NCBI GenBank assembly: GCA_040414485.1
Contig: JBEDUK010000027.1
Span: 18,528-82,527 of the forward strand
Length of the DNA: 64,000 bases
Origin: JBEDUK01 sp040414485
GTDB lineage: Bacteria; Actinomycetota; UBA4738
Direction: 5' to 3'
Of this stretch, positions 42,622-51,639 are shown one piece after another (the stretch's first letter is position 1; each line of letters starts with the position of its first letter). Under the pieces are notes generated by a model that did no database searches, had not been told where the DNA came from, and was given only the letters and a program-made list of their open reading frames with translations. Position numbers and translations under genes: made by a program.

Positions 42622-43305
42622 TCAGGCGGGCGCGGCCGCACGATCACAGAGGATCAACAGCCGCGACGGGCGCATCAGCGCCGCGGGGATGTCCTCGCCG
42701 GCAAGCAGCCGCCCCAATGCCTCGCGTTTCGACGAGCCCGCGACCAGGAACGCACCGACCCTCGCCGCCGACAGCGCCGGCGCCGTCATGGTCACCCGCG
42801 GCACGAACGGCTCCAGTCCCGCCTCCGGCACGTGCACGACCCAGCGCGACCGCTCCTCGACGGCGGGCTTCCCTGGGAACAGCGAGGCCGTGTGGCCGTC
42901 CGGTCCAAGTCCGTAGACGGCGAAGTCGAACGAAGGCAAAGGCGCGCCCCCGAACCGAGCGCGCAGGTCTCGTTCATACCCGTCGGCGTCACATTCGGCG
43001 CCGTCCATCGGATACACGCGCGCGGGTATCTGATCCAGCAACGCAAGCCGCGCCGTCCGCAGGTTCGACCGATCGTCGGACTCCGGCACGCACCGGTCGT
43101 CGCCGAAGAAGAACTCGGCTTCGGCCCATTTGTAGGAGATCCCGGTGAGGCCCCGGTAGAACGCTTCCGGCGTGCTGCCCCCCGAAAGCACGATCGTCCT
43201 CGGGCCCGCTTCGACGAACAGCTCGACGGCCGCCGCGACCAGCGCATCGACGTCGTCGAGCACCCGGAGTTCCGGCGACGGCGAGCCTTCGGCGTTCGAC
43301 TTCAC
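42622..43305 (-). CDS. pgl: 6-phosphogluconolactonase
   Basis: Pentose-phosphate pathway enzyme hydrolysing 6-phosphogluconolactone, 227 residues from the GTG at 43305. LSGGSTPEAFY (phosphate binding), FFGDDRCVPESDDRSN and GLGPDGHTASLFPG are diagnostic of the DevB/Pgl type. The start is uncertain: TTG 43344 is also in frame and neither has a good ribosome-binding site. zwf and gnd are not nearby. It lies 51 nt downstream of the MarR gene and could be co-transcribed with it. Confidence 0.92.
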   Translation of the reverse strand: MKSNAEGSPSPELRVLDDVDALVAAAVELFVEAGPRTIVLSGGSTPEAFYRGLTGISYKWAEAEFFFGDDRCVPESDDRSNLRTARLALLDQIPARVYPMDGAECDADGYERDLRARFGGAPLPSFDFAVYGLGPDGHTASLFPGKPAVEERSRWVVHVPEAGLEPFVPRVTMTAPALSAARVGAFLVAGSSKREALGRLLAGEDIPAALMRPSRLLILCDRAAAPA

Positions 43306-43356
43306 GACGTTATGAACCGTTACCCGGGAACCGCCCGATCCCAACCGGCCGAACGA

Positions 43357-43773
43357 TTACCCGATCAGCGTGGCGAGCGTCGCGCGCAGGGCCTCGTACC
43401 GATCCGGCCCGAGCCTGCGGCGAACCTTCTGCTCCGCGGACGAAACGGCCTTCGAGGCCTCCGCGCGCTCCTTCTGGCCCTTCGCCGTCAAGTTGACGGT
43501 CTTCGCGCGGGCGTCGTTCGGGTCCTTCGACCGTGTCACCAGGCCGAAGCGGGCGAGATCGTTCACCACCTGCATCATGGCCTGCTTGGTGATCCCCGCC
43601 CGGGCCGCAAGGTCGGTCAGGCGGATCCCCTTCTTGTCGATCAGCACGAGCGCCGTCGCGTGGCGGGGGCTCAGATTCGACGAGCCACGCGCCTCCAGCG
43701 CCGCGTCGACCTGCCGGTCCACGGCACGGAACGCGTCGAGCAACATCCGGTTGAGGTGCTCTGTCTCTGCCAT
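43357..43773 (-). CDS. MarR family transcriptional regulator
   Basis: Winged-helix regulator, 138 residues, normal length. The recognition region is RLTDLAARAGITKQAMMQVVNDL and the wing is RSKDPNDARAKTVNLTAKG, with the Asp-x-Arg pair typical of MarR. It probably binds DNA as a dimer and may control itself and the divergent acetyltransferase across an 85-bp gap. I see no clear palindrome there. Ligand unknown. Confidence 0.92.
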   Translation of the reverse strand: MAETEHLNRMLLDAFRAVDRQVDAALEARGSSNLSPRHATALVLIDKKGIRLTDLAARAGITKQAMMQVVNDLARFGLVTRSKDPNDARAKTVNLTAKGQKERAEASKAVSSAEQKVRRRLGPDRYEALRATLATLIG

Positions 43774-43846
43774 GGGCGCAATCCTGACGCGGGGGCGCCT
43801 GTTTCGTCAATCGCCTTTACCGAATCCCGCTGTCGTGCCCGTCCGT

Positions 43847-43852
43847 TAGCCT
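43847..43852 (+). promoter_or_regulatory. Candidate -10 box of GNAT gene
   Basis: TAGCCT 6 nt before the GTG at 43859, the exact spacing for a leaderless transcript starting at the G of GTG. Confidence 0.45.
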
Positions 43853-43858
43853 CGGAGC

Positions 43859-44392
43859 GTGGCCAGTGCGGAGATCGCCGAATCCATCCTCGTCCGTGCC
43901 GTCCGGCCGGAGGAGTACGAAGAGGCCGGCCGGATCACGGCGCTCGCGTACGAGGAGTTCGTCTGGCCGGGCGACGACGAAGCGGACTGGCGCGACTACC
44001 TGGCGCAGATCGCGGACGTCGCGGGCCGGGTCGATCGGACCGTCGTGCTCGTCGCGGTCGAGGAGCCGGCCGGGCGGATCCTGGGGTGCGTCACGATCGA
44101 GGAGGACGGCGTCATCGGGGACGACGATGTCGAACCCGAGCCCGACGCCAGCCAGATCCGGATGCTCGGGGTCGACCCGTCCGCGCGCGGCCGCGGGATC
44201 GGACGGGCGCTGATGGAATCGTCCATCGCCCGGGCGCGGGACCTGGGGAAGCGTTTCGTGACGCTTCGCACCACCGAACGGATGCTCCCGGCGCAGGCCA
44301 TGTACCGGGCCATGGGGTTCGAACCGGACCCGGACCACGACATCGTGTTCGACAACGACTTCAGGCTGATCGCGTACCGGCTGGCGCTGTAG
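43859..44392 (+). CDS. GNAT family N-acetyltransferase
   Basis: Acetyl-CoA-dependent acetyltransferase, 177 residues. Motif A, IRMLGVDPSARGRGIGRALM (about 99-118), binds the CoA pyrophosphate, and the C-terminal MYRAMGFEPDPDHD is the usual motif B region. GTG at 43859 is supported by the TAGCCT box 6 nt upstream. Substrate unknown. It may be regulated by the divergent MarR protein. Confidence 0.92.
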   Translation: MASAEIAESILVRAVRPEEYEEAGRITALAYEEFVWPGDDEADWRDYLAQIADVAGRVDRTVVLVAVEEPAGRILGCVTIEEDGVIGDDDVEPEPDASQIRMLGVDPSARGRGIGRALMESSIARARDLGKRFVTLRTTERMLPAQAMYRAMGFEPDPDHDIVFDNDFRLIAYRLAL

Positions 44393-44411
44393 CCGACCCG
44401 GCCAGCAAAGG

Positions 44412-46511
44412 TCAGGCGCTTCGGATCACGTGGCCGTCGCGCAGGACCACGCCGTCCTCGCATTCGGCCTCCACCTCTCCCCCCTGGAACTGTTGCTGGT
44501 AGAGCTGCGCGTACAGCCCGCCGCGGGCAAGCAGTTCGGCGTGCGTCCCCCGTTCGACGATGCGGCCGCGGTCCACCACGAAGATCATGTCGGCGGACAG
44601 GATCGTCGACAGCCGGTGTGCGATGGCGATGGTCGTCCGGCCCTTCATCAACGGATCGAGCGCCGCCTGCACCAGCCGCTCGGACGTGGTGTCGAGCGAC
44701 GATGTCGCCTCGTCCAGGATGAGGATCCGCGGGTTCTTCAACACGACCCGCGCGATGGCCAGGCGCTGCTTCTCCCCACCGGAGAGACGGTACCCCCGCT
44801 CCCCCACGATGGTGTCGTAGCCGTCCGGCATCTCCATGATCCGGTCGTGGATGAACGCCGCCCGCGCGGCGGCCTCCAGCTCCTCCTGGGTGGCGTCCGG
44901 CTTTCCGTACAGAAGGTTCTGCCGCACGGTGGTGTGGAACAGGTACGTCTCCTGGGTGACCATCCCGATGACGTCGCCGAGCGACTCGAGCTTGATGGAT
45001 CGAACGTCGAAGTCGTCGATCTCGACGGCGCCCTCGGTGACGTCGTACAGGCGGGGAACGAGGTACGTCATGGTGGTCTTGCCGGCACCGCTCGGGCCGA
45101 CCAGCGCCGCGAGCTGGCCCGACTGGATCTCCAGATCGACGTCCTCCAGGTTCCACTCGCGCGGCCGTTCGTTCTGGAGGGCGAGCTCGGTGGTGCCGCC
45201 CAGGGCCGTCAGCGCGGGCTCGTCGGCCGGCGACTCGTCGGCGGAATCGACCGCGGCCTTCCCGTTTCCGCCGGCGGCCGCACCGTCGACGACGCCGCCG
45301 TTCACCTGGCCGTTCGGCGCGAGCGCCGGGTCGTACCTGAAGAAGACGTCGCGGAACCGGACCTTCCCCGCGACCGCGTCTGGCCGAAGGTCCCGCGCGT
45401 CGGAGGCATCCTCGATCTCGTGCGGCATGTCGAGGTATTCGAAGATGCGCGAGAACAACGCGAGCGAGGACTGCACCTCGACCCCCACCTGCAGCATCGA
45501 GCCGATCGGGAAGAACAGGCGGCTCTGGAGGGTGGTGAACGCCACGATGGTGCCGGCGGAGATCGCCGCCGCCGGATTGTTGTAGATCACGATGCCCGCG
45601 ATCAGATAGACGAGCGCCGGCGTGATCGAGAAGAACACGCCGACCACCGCGAAGAACGAACGCCCGATCATCTGCTGGCGGATCTGGAGTTCGGCGAGCT
45701 TCGCGTTCTCCTTCCTGTAGCGATCGATCTCGTAGGCCTGCCGTCCGAACGCCTTCGTGAGCAGCACGCCGGACACCGAAAGCGTCTCCTCGGCGATCGC
45801 CGACAGGTCCGCCAGCGACTCCTGGGTTCGGGCTGCGACCACCTGTCGGGCGCGCCCCACTTTGCGCTGGAGCACGACGAAGATCGGCGTGAGCGCCAGC
45901 GACAGCAGCGTGAGCTGCCAGGAGAGGATGAACATCGCGATCAGCGTGCTGGCGATTGTGACGACGTTCGACAGGATGCCGCTCGCCGTGTCGGTCACCA
46001 CGGACTGCACCCCGCCGATGTCGTTCGAAAGGCGCGACTGGATCTCGCCGGTGCGCGTCGCCGTGAAGAACCGAAGCGGCATGTGCTGGAGGTGCCGGTA
46101 CAGGGTGTTTCGGAAATCCTGCATCACCCGCTGGCCGACCACGTTGGCCATGTACGTCTGCCCGATGCCGACGGTTGAGGTGACGATCGGGATCAGCACC
46201 ATGAGCCCGACCAGCAGGTACAGGCGCTGCAGATCGATCTGGCCGCCGCCCGCCGGGAACAGCGTCTCGAAGACGGGCTTGATCAGCAGCGGGTTGACCA
46301 CCCCGAGAACGGATGTGGTGACGATGGCGGTCGCGACGATCCCGACCTTGCCCTTGTACGGCCGGAACGACCCGACGACGCGCTTGACGGTCCCCTTGTC
46401 GACGGGCGGCGCATCCGGGTCGGGCATGGGTGGGAACCAGCTGCCGTGCGGCCCACGCACGCCGGTCGCACGCCTGACGCTTCGCCCTCCGGATGCCATC
46501 GCGCCAAGCAT
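44412..46511 (-). CDS. ABC exporter (fused membrane and ATPase domains) with ATPase-domain insertion
   Basis: Half-transporter of 699 residues of the MsbA/multidrug type: six-helix membrane domain (about 45-350), then ATPase with Walker A GPSGAGKTT (472-480), signature LSGGEKQR and Walker B ILILDEATSSLD. An insertion of about 60 Gly/Ala/Asp/Glu-rich residues sits between the A-loop tyrosine (FFRYD, about 392) and WNLEDVDLEI (about 455), a gap normally much shorter. ATG at 46511 is used; ATG 46499 is also possible and neither has a good ribosome-binding site. Substrate (lipid or drug) not predictable. Confidence 0.93.
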   Translation of the reverse strand: MLGAMASGGRSVRRATGVRGPHGSWFPPMPDPDAPPVDKGTVKRVVGSFRPYKGKVGIVATAIVTTSVLGVVNPLLIKPVFETLFPAGGGQIDLQRLYLLVGLMVLIPIVTSTVGIGQTYMANVVGQRVMQDFRNTLYRHLQHMPLRFFTATRTGEIQSRLSNDIGGVQSVVTDTASGILSNVVTIASTLIAMFILSWQLTLLSLALTPIFVVLQRKVGRARQVVAARTQESLADLSAIAEETLSVSGVLLTKAFGRQAYEIDRYRKENAKLAELQIRQQMIGRSFFAVVGVFFSITPALVYLIAGIVIYNNPAAAISAGTIVAFTTLQSRLFFPIGSMLQVGVEVQSSLALFSRIFEYLDMPHEIEDASDARDLRPDAVAGKVRFRDVFFRYDPALAPNGQVNGGVVDGAAAGGNGKAAVDSADESPADEPALTALGGTTELALQNERPREWNLEDVDLEIQSGQLAALVGPSGAGKTTMTYLVPRLYDVTEGAVEIDDFDVRSIKLESLGDVIGMVTQETYLFHTTVRQNLLYGKPDATQEELEAAARAAFIHDRIMEMPDGYDTIVGERGYRLSGGEKQRLAIARVVLKNPRILILDEATSSLDTTSERLVQAALDPLMKGRTTIAIAHRLSTILSADMIFVVDRGRIVERGTHAELLARGGLYAQLYQQQFQGGEVEAECEDGVVLRDGHVIRSA

Positions 46512-46591
46512 ACGCACGCTTGCAGACACGAAGTAACCCGCCGCGCCGGTGCCGGCGCACAGGCTGCGGCGCGGCGTCCGCGACCGTTCCG

Positions 46592-48523
46592 TCAGGCCGT
46601 CAGCGGCCGCAGAGACCCGAGCTCCATCGCCTCGTCGCCCCCCTGGGCGCGGATGATGTGGAGCACGGCGTTGATGAGCGCCAGGTGCGTGAACGCCTGG
46701 GGGAAGTTCCCGAGGTGGCGTCCGTTCCGCGCATCGAGCTCCTCGGCGAAGAGCCCCAGAGGACTCGCATAGGAGAGGAGCTTTTCCAGCAGGTGGTTCG
46801 CCCGATGCACCTCGCCGATCTCGGCCAGCGCCGAAACCAGCCAGAACGAGCAGATCGTGAACGTTCCTTCCGTTCCTTCGAGGCCGTCGTCGGTGTCCTC
46901 GGGCCGGTACCGCATCACGAGATCGTCGACCGTGAGCTCGTCGGCGATGGCCAGGACGGTGGCCCGGAGGCGTTCGTCGTCGTGGGGCAGGAACCGGAAC
47001 AGCGGGGCGAGGAGCAACGAGGCGTCGAGCGCCTTCGACCCGTAGGACTGGGTGAGCACGCCGCGCTCGTCGACGCCCTTGGCCAGGACGTCCGCCTGGA
47101 TCCGTTCCGCCTCGCGGCCCCAGCGGGCTGCGAGATCCGCGCGCCCGAGCTTGTCCGCCAGTCGAGCGCCACGGTCGCACGCCACCCAGCACATGATCTT
47201 CGACGAGGTGAAGTGCCGGGGCTCGCCCCGGATCTCCCAGATCCCGCGGTCCGGTTCCTGCCAGTGCGCGATCGCGTCGTCGACCTGCCGCTCCACCACG
47301 CCCCAGATCCGCTCCGGCAGGTACTCCTTCGATCGCGCATGGAGCCACACCGAGTCGAGCAGCGCCCCCCAGACGTCGAGCTGGACCTGCGAATAGGCGT
47401 CGTTCCCGACCCGAACAGGAAGCGAGCCCCGGTACCCAGTGAGGTGGTCGAGCGTCCGCTCGGTGAGCACCCGCTCGCCGCCGACGCCGTACATGACCTG
47501 CAGGTCGCCCTCGGCCGCCACGTCCGCGATGAAGTTCAGGAAGCTGTCGGCTTCGAAGTCGAAGCCCAGCGTGTAGAGCGCCCAGAGGGCGAATGTCGAG
47601 TCTCGCACCCACGTGTACCGGTAGTCCCAGTTGCGCCCGCCGCCGGGCGACTCCGGAAGCGAGGTGGTCGGGGCCGCGATCAGCGCGCCCGTCGGCGCAT
47701 ACGTCAACCCCTTGAGGGTCAGAGCGCTGCGCTGGAGGTGACTTCTCCACGGATGATCCGGGAACTGCCCCTGCGTCAGCCAGCGCCGCCAGTAGTTCGC
47801 CGTCCGTCGGAGCCGGTCACGCGCTTCCTCCAGCGTGTCGGGGCACTCGTGCCGCCCCCATCGAAGCGCGACGAACGCGTCGTCGCCCTCCTGCATCGTC
47901 GTATAGGCCTGCGCCGAGCGCCCCTCGAAACCGATCCGGAGGTTCGTCCTCAGCCGCAGGACCGGGTCGGCAGAGCCGCCGTGCACGGCGGCGCTGAGAT
48001 AGCCCTCCTCCTCGTACTCCCATCGCCCGTTCGTGGCCCCGTAATCGAAGACGGGCTCGCAGCCCATGAGGACGTCGACGTGGCCGGTCATGCACCGCAC
48101 GGTTCGCAGCAGAACGTGCTCGGCCAGGTAGTCGGTCGGCGGCCGCCGATACCCTTCGAGCCGGTGGTCCTCGTTCCACGGTCCGACCAGGAGCGCATCC
48201 CGGACCACGATCCATCCCGTCACCGTCTGCCAGGTGGTCTCCAGGACCATCGTGCCCGGCAGGTACCTCCGCCCAGCCGGGACGGCCTGGCCGGCGGCGG
48301 CGAGACGGAACGACCCAGCCCTGCGGTCGAGGATCGCCCCGAAGACGCTCGGCGAGTCCGGGCGGGGCAGGCAGAGCCATTCGACGCTGCCGTCCGGCGC
48401 AACCAGCGCCATGGTTTCACGGTCGGACAGGAACCCGTATTCGCCGATGAGCGGGAAGGGACCACGCCCCAGATCGTGATCGTCAAGTTCCACCCAGTCG
48501 GACATCCCAACCTCGCGTCGCAT
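46592..48523 (-). CDS. Glycoside hydrolase family 15 (glucoamylase/trehalase-like)
   Basis: Cytoplasmic GH15 enzyme, 643 residues. The N-terminal beta-sandwich (about 20-250) begins PLIGEYGFLSDRETMALV. The (alpha/alpha)6 barrel has GGGRNWDYRYTWVRDSTF and the general-acid region DRGIWEIRGEPRHFTSSK. Actinobacterial relatives of this size include the mycobacterial trehalase, so hydrolysis of trehalose or another alpha-glucoside is likely. ATG at 48523 follows GGTGAGG; ATG 48505 is an alternative. Single gene, with a 35-nt gap from the uracil-DNA glycosylase gene. Confidence 0.92.
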   Translation of the reverse strand: MRREVGMSDWVELDDHDLGRGPFPLIGEYGFLSDRETMALVAPDGSVEWLCLPRPDSPSVFGAILDRRAGSFRLAAAGQAVPAGRRYLPGTMVLETTWQTVTGWIVVRDALLVGPWNEDHRLEGYRRPPTDYLAEHVLLRTVRCMTGHVDVLMGCEPVFDYGATNGRWEYEEEGYLSAAVHGGSADPVLRLRTNLRIGFEGRSAQAYTTMQEGDDAFVALRWGRHECPDTLEEARDRLRRTANYWRRWLTQGQFPDHPWRSHLQRSALTLKGLTYAPTGALIAAPTTSLPESPGGGRNWDYRYTWVRDSTFALWALYTLGFDFEADSFLNFIADVAAEGDLQVMYGVGGERVLTERTLDHLTGYRGSLPVRVGNDAYSQVQLDVWGALLDSVWLHARSKEYLPERIWGVVERQVDDAIAHWQEPDRGIWEIRGEPRHFTSSKIMCWVACDRGARLADKLGRADLAARWGREAERIQADVLAKGVDERGVLTQSYGSKALDASLLLAPLFRFLPHDDERLRATVLAIADELTVDDLVMRYRPEDTDDGLEGTEGTFTICSFWLVSALAEIGEVHRANHLLEKLLSYASPLGLFAEELDARNGRHLGNFPQAFTHLALINAVLHIIRAQGGDEAMELGSLRPLTA

Positions 48524-48558
48524 GCCGTTACCTCACCACACTCTGAGTACGGGTGGCA

Positions 48559-49332
48559 TCAACGATCCGCTCGCGTCGCCGCGTCGCCGGCGCCGCCGCC
48601 CCGTCCTTCAGCCGCCATCGCGACGGCGCGGTGCAGCGCCGCGTCGAGCATCTCCGGGGTCAGCCGCCCTGTGAAGGTGTTCTGCTGGCTCGGATGGAAC
48701 GACCCGATCACCCGCAGCGGCCCGACGGCCGTCTCGAACCCGTGGCCGAACCGCGGACGCGGCCGCGGCGCCGGCCACCCGGCCGCCTCGCCCGTGCGGA
48801 AGACCCCGTCCCAGGCGAACGATCCCAGCGCGACCGCAACGCGCAGACCGGACAGGAGCGCCATCTCCCGCGCCAGATACGGCAAGCAGGTATCCCGCTC
48901 GACGGGCGTGGGACGGTTTGCCGGCGGCGCACAGCGAACGACCGCGGCGATGTACGCGTTGCGAAGACGCAGCCCATCGTGCCTGCCGACGGACGTGGGC
49001 TGGTTCGCCAGTCCGACCCGATGCAGTGAAGCGAAGAGGAAGTCGCCCGACCGGTCGCCGGTGAAGATCCGGCCCGTCCGGTTGCCGCCGTGGGCCGCGG
49101 GCGCGAGCCCCACGATCAGGATCGCGGCTTCGGGATCGCCGAACCCGGGCACCGGCCGCCCCCAGTAGTCCTGGTCGGCGAACGCGGCGCGTTTCTCGGC
49201 CGCGACCCGCTCCCTCCAGGCGACCAGGCGCGGACACAGCCTGCAGTGGACGACCTCTTCGGTCAGGGCTTCGAGCCGCATGGCCGGCCCGCCCCCGGGG
49301 TCCGAGCGCGCCACCCCCTGGAGATCGTCCAT
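48559..49332 (-). CDS. Uracil-DNA glycosylase, family 5 (UdgB type)
   Basis: DNA-repair enzyme removing uracil and related deaminated bases. The 257 residues contain family motif 1, GLAPAAHGGNRTGR (75-88), where families 4 and 1 have an acidic residue. Iron-sulfur Cys are at 30 and 33 (CRLC) with further Cys near 140-150. The C-terminal motif is SFHPSQQNTFTGR. Starts at ATG 49332 or ATG 49281; the latter begins the conserved region. It is divergent from the receiver-kinase fusion. Confidence 0.92.
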   Translation of the reverse strand: MDDLQGVARSDPGGGPAMRLEALTEEVVHCRLCPRLVAWRERVAAEKRAAFADQDYWGRPVPGFGDPEAAILIVGLAPAAHGGNRTGRIFTGDRSGDFLFASLHRVGLANQPTSVGRHDGLRLRNAYIAAVVRCAPPANRPTPVERDTCLPYLAREMALLSGLRVAVALGSFAWDGVFRTGEAAGWPAPRPRPRFGHGFETAVGPLRVIGSFHPSQQNTFTGRLTPEMLDAALHRAVAMAAEGRGGGAGDAATRADR

Positions 49333-49444
49333 CGGGTGCGGATGCTACAGATACGCTGCTCCAAGGCCGATGCCGAATGCGACATCGGTGACGGATGCTC
49401 GTTGCCCCACCTGGTTCGAGAGGCTGCACGCTATCGCGACGAAG

Positions 49445-50539
49445 ATGGGTGAACCGATCCGCGTGCTCGTGGTCGACGACATGGCGGTCACGCGCGCGAT
49501 GCTGCGCGAGGCGCTCGACCTCGCGGGCGGTTTCGACGTCGTGGGCGAAGCGGGCGACGGGAAGCGCGCCGTCGAGGTGGCAGCCGAACTCCAGCCGGAC
49601 GTCGTGTTGATGGATGTCCGGATGCCGGAGGGCGGCGGTGTCCAGGCGGCTCGGACCATCACCTCCCAGAATCCCTCCACCAGGATCGTCGCGCTGACGT
49701 GGCACGACGACGCCCAGACCGTCCGCGACATGATCGCCGCGGGCGCCATGAACTACGTCATCAAGGGCGGGACGATCGACGAACTGGTCGCAAAGATCCG
49801 GCGCGCCCGTGAGGGCGAGCCCGAGCTCGACCAGAAGGTGCTCCCGGCCGCCGTGGAGGACCTTCGCCGGCTGCTCGAGGAGGAGGTGTCGCGGCGCGAG
49901 GAGGTCGAACGCCTGTCCCGGGCGCGGGCGGAGTTCGTGCAGGTGCTCTCGCACGAGCTCCGTACGCCGCTCACGGTCATCAGCGGCGCGCTTCACATGC
50001 TCGGCGACGTCGATCTCACCGAGGAGCAGGCGTCGATCCGGGCGAGCGCTGTGCGCCGTTCGGAACAGCTCGAATTCATGGCACAGGGCCTCGAGCTCGT
50101 GGCGACCACGCCCGCGGACGATGACCTCGCATCTCCCAGCGAGGCGATCCGGGGCGCGGCGCGGCGCCTGGCGACCCCGCCCGAGGGATCGTTCGACGAC
50201 GACGACCAGTGGACGGGCGTTCCGCAACAGTATGTCGAACGCGTCGCCTACGAGCTGCTCACGAACGCCGAGCGCCACGGACAGCCGCCGGTCGAGGTGC
50301 GGGCGTTCCGCGGCGACGGGTATGGCGTGGTCGAGGTCCGCGACGCTGGCGGCTGGTCGGCGAGGATCGAGGACTTCGGGGCGTTCTTCCAGCAGGACAT
50401 GTCCGGCACCCGCCGCGTGAGCGGGTTCGGGCTGGGACTGTTCGTGTGCACGCGTCTGTGCGAAGCATGCGGCGGCGGCCTGACGATCCGTGAAGAGGAC
50501 GGCAGGACGGTCGCCGAAGCGCGATTCAGGTTGCGGTAG
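49445..50539 (+). CDS. Receiver-histidine kinase fusion protein
   Basis: Soluble protein of 364 residues with an unusual order: receiver domain first (1-120; DD at 11-12, Asp57 in LMDVRMPEG, Lys in YVIKGG), then a short coiled coil (135-160). HisKA follows with His170 in VLSHELRTPL, then a reduced HATPase_c (about 235-364) with YELLTNAERHG and GFGLGLFVCTRL. ATP-lid spacing is short and the G1 DxGxG box reads DAGGW. It may relay phosphate from its own or another kinase. ATG at 49445 begins the receiver. It overlaps tail-to-tail with tetR by 14 bp. Confidence 0.9.
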   Translation: MGEPIRVLVVDDMAVTRAMLREALDLAGGFDVVGEAGDGKRAVEVAAELQPDVVLMDVRMPEGGGVQAARTITSQNPSTRIVALTWHDDAQTVRDMIAAGAMNYVIKGGTIDELVAKIRRAREGEPELDQKVLPAAVEDLRRLLEEEVSRREEVERLSRARAEFVQVLSHELRTPLTVISGALHMLGDVDLTEEQASIRASAVRRSEQLEFMAQGLELVATTPADDDLASPSEAIRGAARRLATPPEGSFDDDDQWTGVPQQYVERVAYELLTNAERHGQPPVEVRAFRGDGYGVVEVRDAGGWSARIEDFGAFFQQDMSGTRRVSGFGLGLFVCTRLCEACGGGLTIREEDGRTVAEARFRLR

Positions 50540-51152
50540 TCGCCGGAGGCCCCGCCGCGACCGAGAGCAGCATCTGCATGGCCTGCGCTGCGACGCGGTT
50601 GTGATCGACGCCGCGCGGATCCAGCGCCGCGTGGACCGCAAGCCCATCCGCGGTCGCGAGCAGCAGCGTCGCCATCGCGTCGGGCTCGACCCACGCGGGC
50701 AGAAACCTCGCGGAGCGCAGGGACTCGATCTGTTCGGTGAGCAACGCACGCAGCTCGGCGAGCGTTTCGTGAACCCCGGCCCGAAGCGTGTCGTTCCGGT
50801 TCGCCTGCACCAGCGCCTCGAGGTACGCCGAACGAAGCGGGCCACTTCGCTCGAACGCGTCCTGAAGCGCCTGCACGGCGCCGACCATCCGCGGTATCGG
50901 GTCGAGACCGGATCGAAGGCGCTCGACGGCGGGCTCGATCCAGCCGCGGAATGCTTGGAGGAGGGCCTGCGCGGCCAGTTCGTCCTTCGAGCCGAAGTGG
51001 TACGTGATCGCCTGAAGGTTCGTGCCCGCGCGGCGTGCGATGTCGCGTGAGGTGGCCCCGGCCAGGCCGTGCTCGGCGATGCTTTCGAGTGCCGCCGCGA
51101 GAAGCCGGGCCGGCGTGCCGGACTCGGGGACGGTCCCGAGGTCGTCATTCAT
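50526..51152 (-). CDS. TetR family repressor
   Basis: Repressor of 208 residues. The N-terminal helix-turn-helix (about 15-60) is ARLLAAALESIAEHGLAG then TSRDIARRAGTNLQAITYHF, and the ligand-binding helical domain follows. ATG at 51152 lies inside a 16-bp palindrome and 8 nt after TATCAT, so the mRNA is nearly leaderless and binding at the palindrome would block its own promoter. The divergent membrane protein gene shares that site and is the likely target. Ligand unknown. Confidence 0.93.
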   Translation of the reverse strand: MNDDLGTVPESGTPARLLAAALESIAEHGLAGATSRDIARRAGTNLQAITYHFGSKDELAAQALLQAFRGWIEPAVERLRSGLDPIPRMVGAVQALQDAFERSGPLRSAYLEALVQANRNDTLRAGVHETLAELRALLTEQIESLRSARFLPAWVEPDAMATLLLATADGLAVHAALDPRGVDHNRVAAQAMQMLLSVAAGPPATTAT

Positions 51153-51166
51153 ACGTTCGTATGATA
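51149..51166. promoter_or_regulatory. TetR operator overlapping divergent -10 boxes
   Basis: TCATACGTTCGTATGA (51149-51164) is a perfect 16-bp palindrome with two central T. It contains the tetR start codon. It also overlaps the -10 box TATCAT of tetR (51166-51161) and TATGAT (51160-51165), the probable -10 of the divergent gene. One bound repressor would silence both directions. Confidence 0.75.
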
Positions 51167-51177
51167 GCGTCCGTCCC

Positions 51178-51624
51178 ATGATGGGTGCGTCAACGAACGT
51201 CGAACCCCGCGCAGGACGGAGCGTCAGGCTCGCGGCGTGGATCCTTGCAGCGGTGGCCGTCGCCTGCGACATCGGCTACGTGACGGTCATCGTGCAGCAG
51301 GGCAACCTATCGTTCGGCTGGCCCGTCGTCGTGTTCGTCGCCGCCTACGCCGCGGCGCTGGCCTTCGCCGCCCTTGCCGGCAGCCTTGCGGCGGATGTCG
51401 GACGGCGCTCCGCGCTCCTCTCCTGGGCCGCCGCCGGCTCGATGGCCACCGGACTGGCAGGCGCGTTCTCGCTGGTCTTCGTGCCGCTGCTCCCGGTCGG
51501 AGCGGTGCTGTTGGTCGTCACGTCCCGGTCGGAGGGAGTGCGCGTGTCGCCTGTCTGGGCCGTTCTCGCCGTGGTGGTTCTAATCGCCGGCCTGGTCGCG
51601 GCGAACCTCCTCGAGGCGCAGTAG
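51178..51624 (+). CDS. Four-helix membrane protein under TetR control
   Basis: Membrane protein of 148 residues with four predicted helices (about 18-38, 46-68, 78-106, 120-142) and no recognised family. ATG at 51178 (or the adjacent ATG 51181) lies 12 nt after TATGAT, which overlaps the TetR palindrome. It is the only gene beside the repressor and its likely target. It could be a small efflux or stress membrane protein, but nothing in the sequence shows a substrate. Confidence 0.8.
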   Translation: MMGASTNVEPRAGRSVRLAAWILAAVAVACDIGYVTVIVQQGNLSFGWPVVVFVAAYAAALAFAALAGSLAADVGRRSALLSWAAAGSMATGLAGAFSLVFVPLLPVGAVLLVVTSRSEGVRVSPVWAVLAVVVLIAGLVAANLLEAQ

Positions 51625-51639
51625 TGGGCTGAACCGGTC

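Noticed and set aside
44412..47750. Apparent 1112-codon form of the ABC exporter
   Set aside because: The extra N-terminus is antisense to the GH15 gene; the exporter's conserved part begins after 46511.
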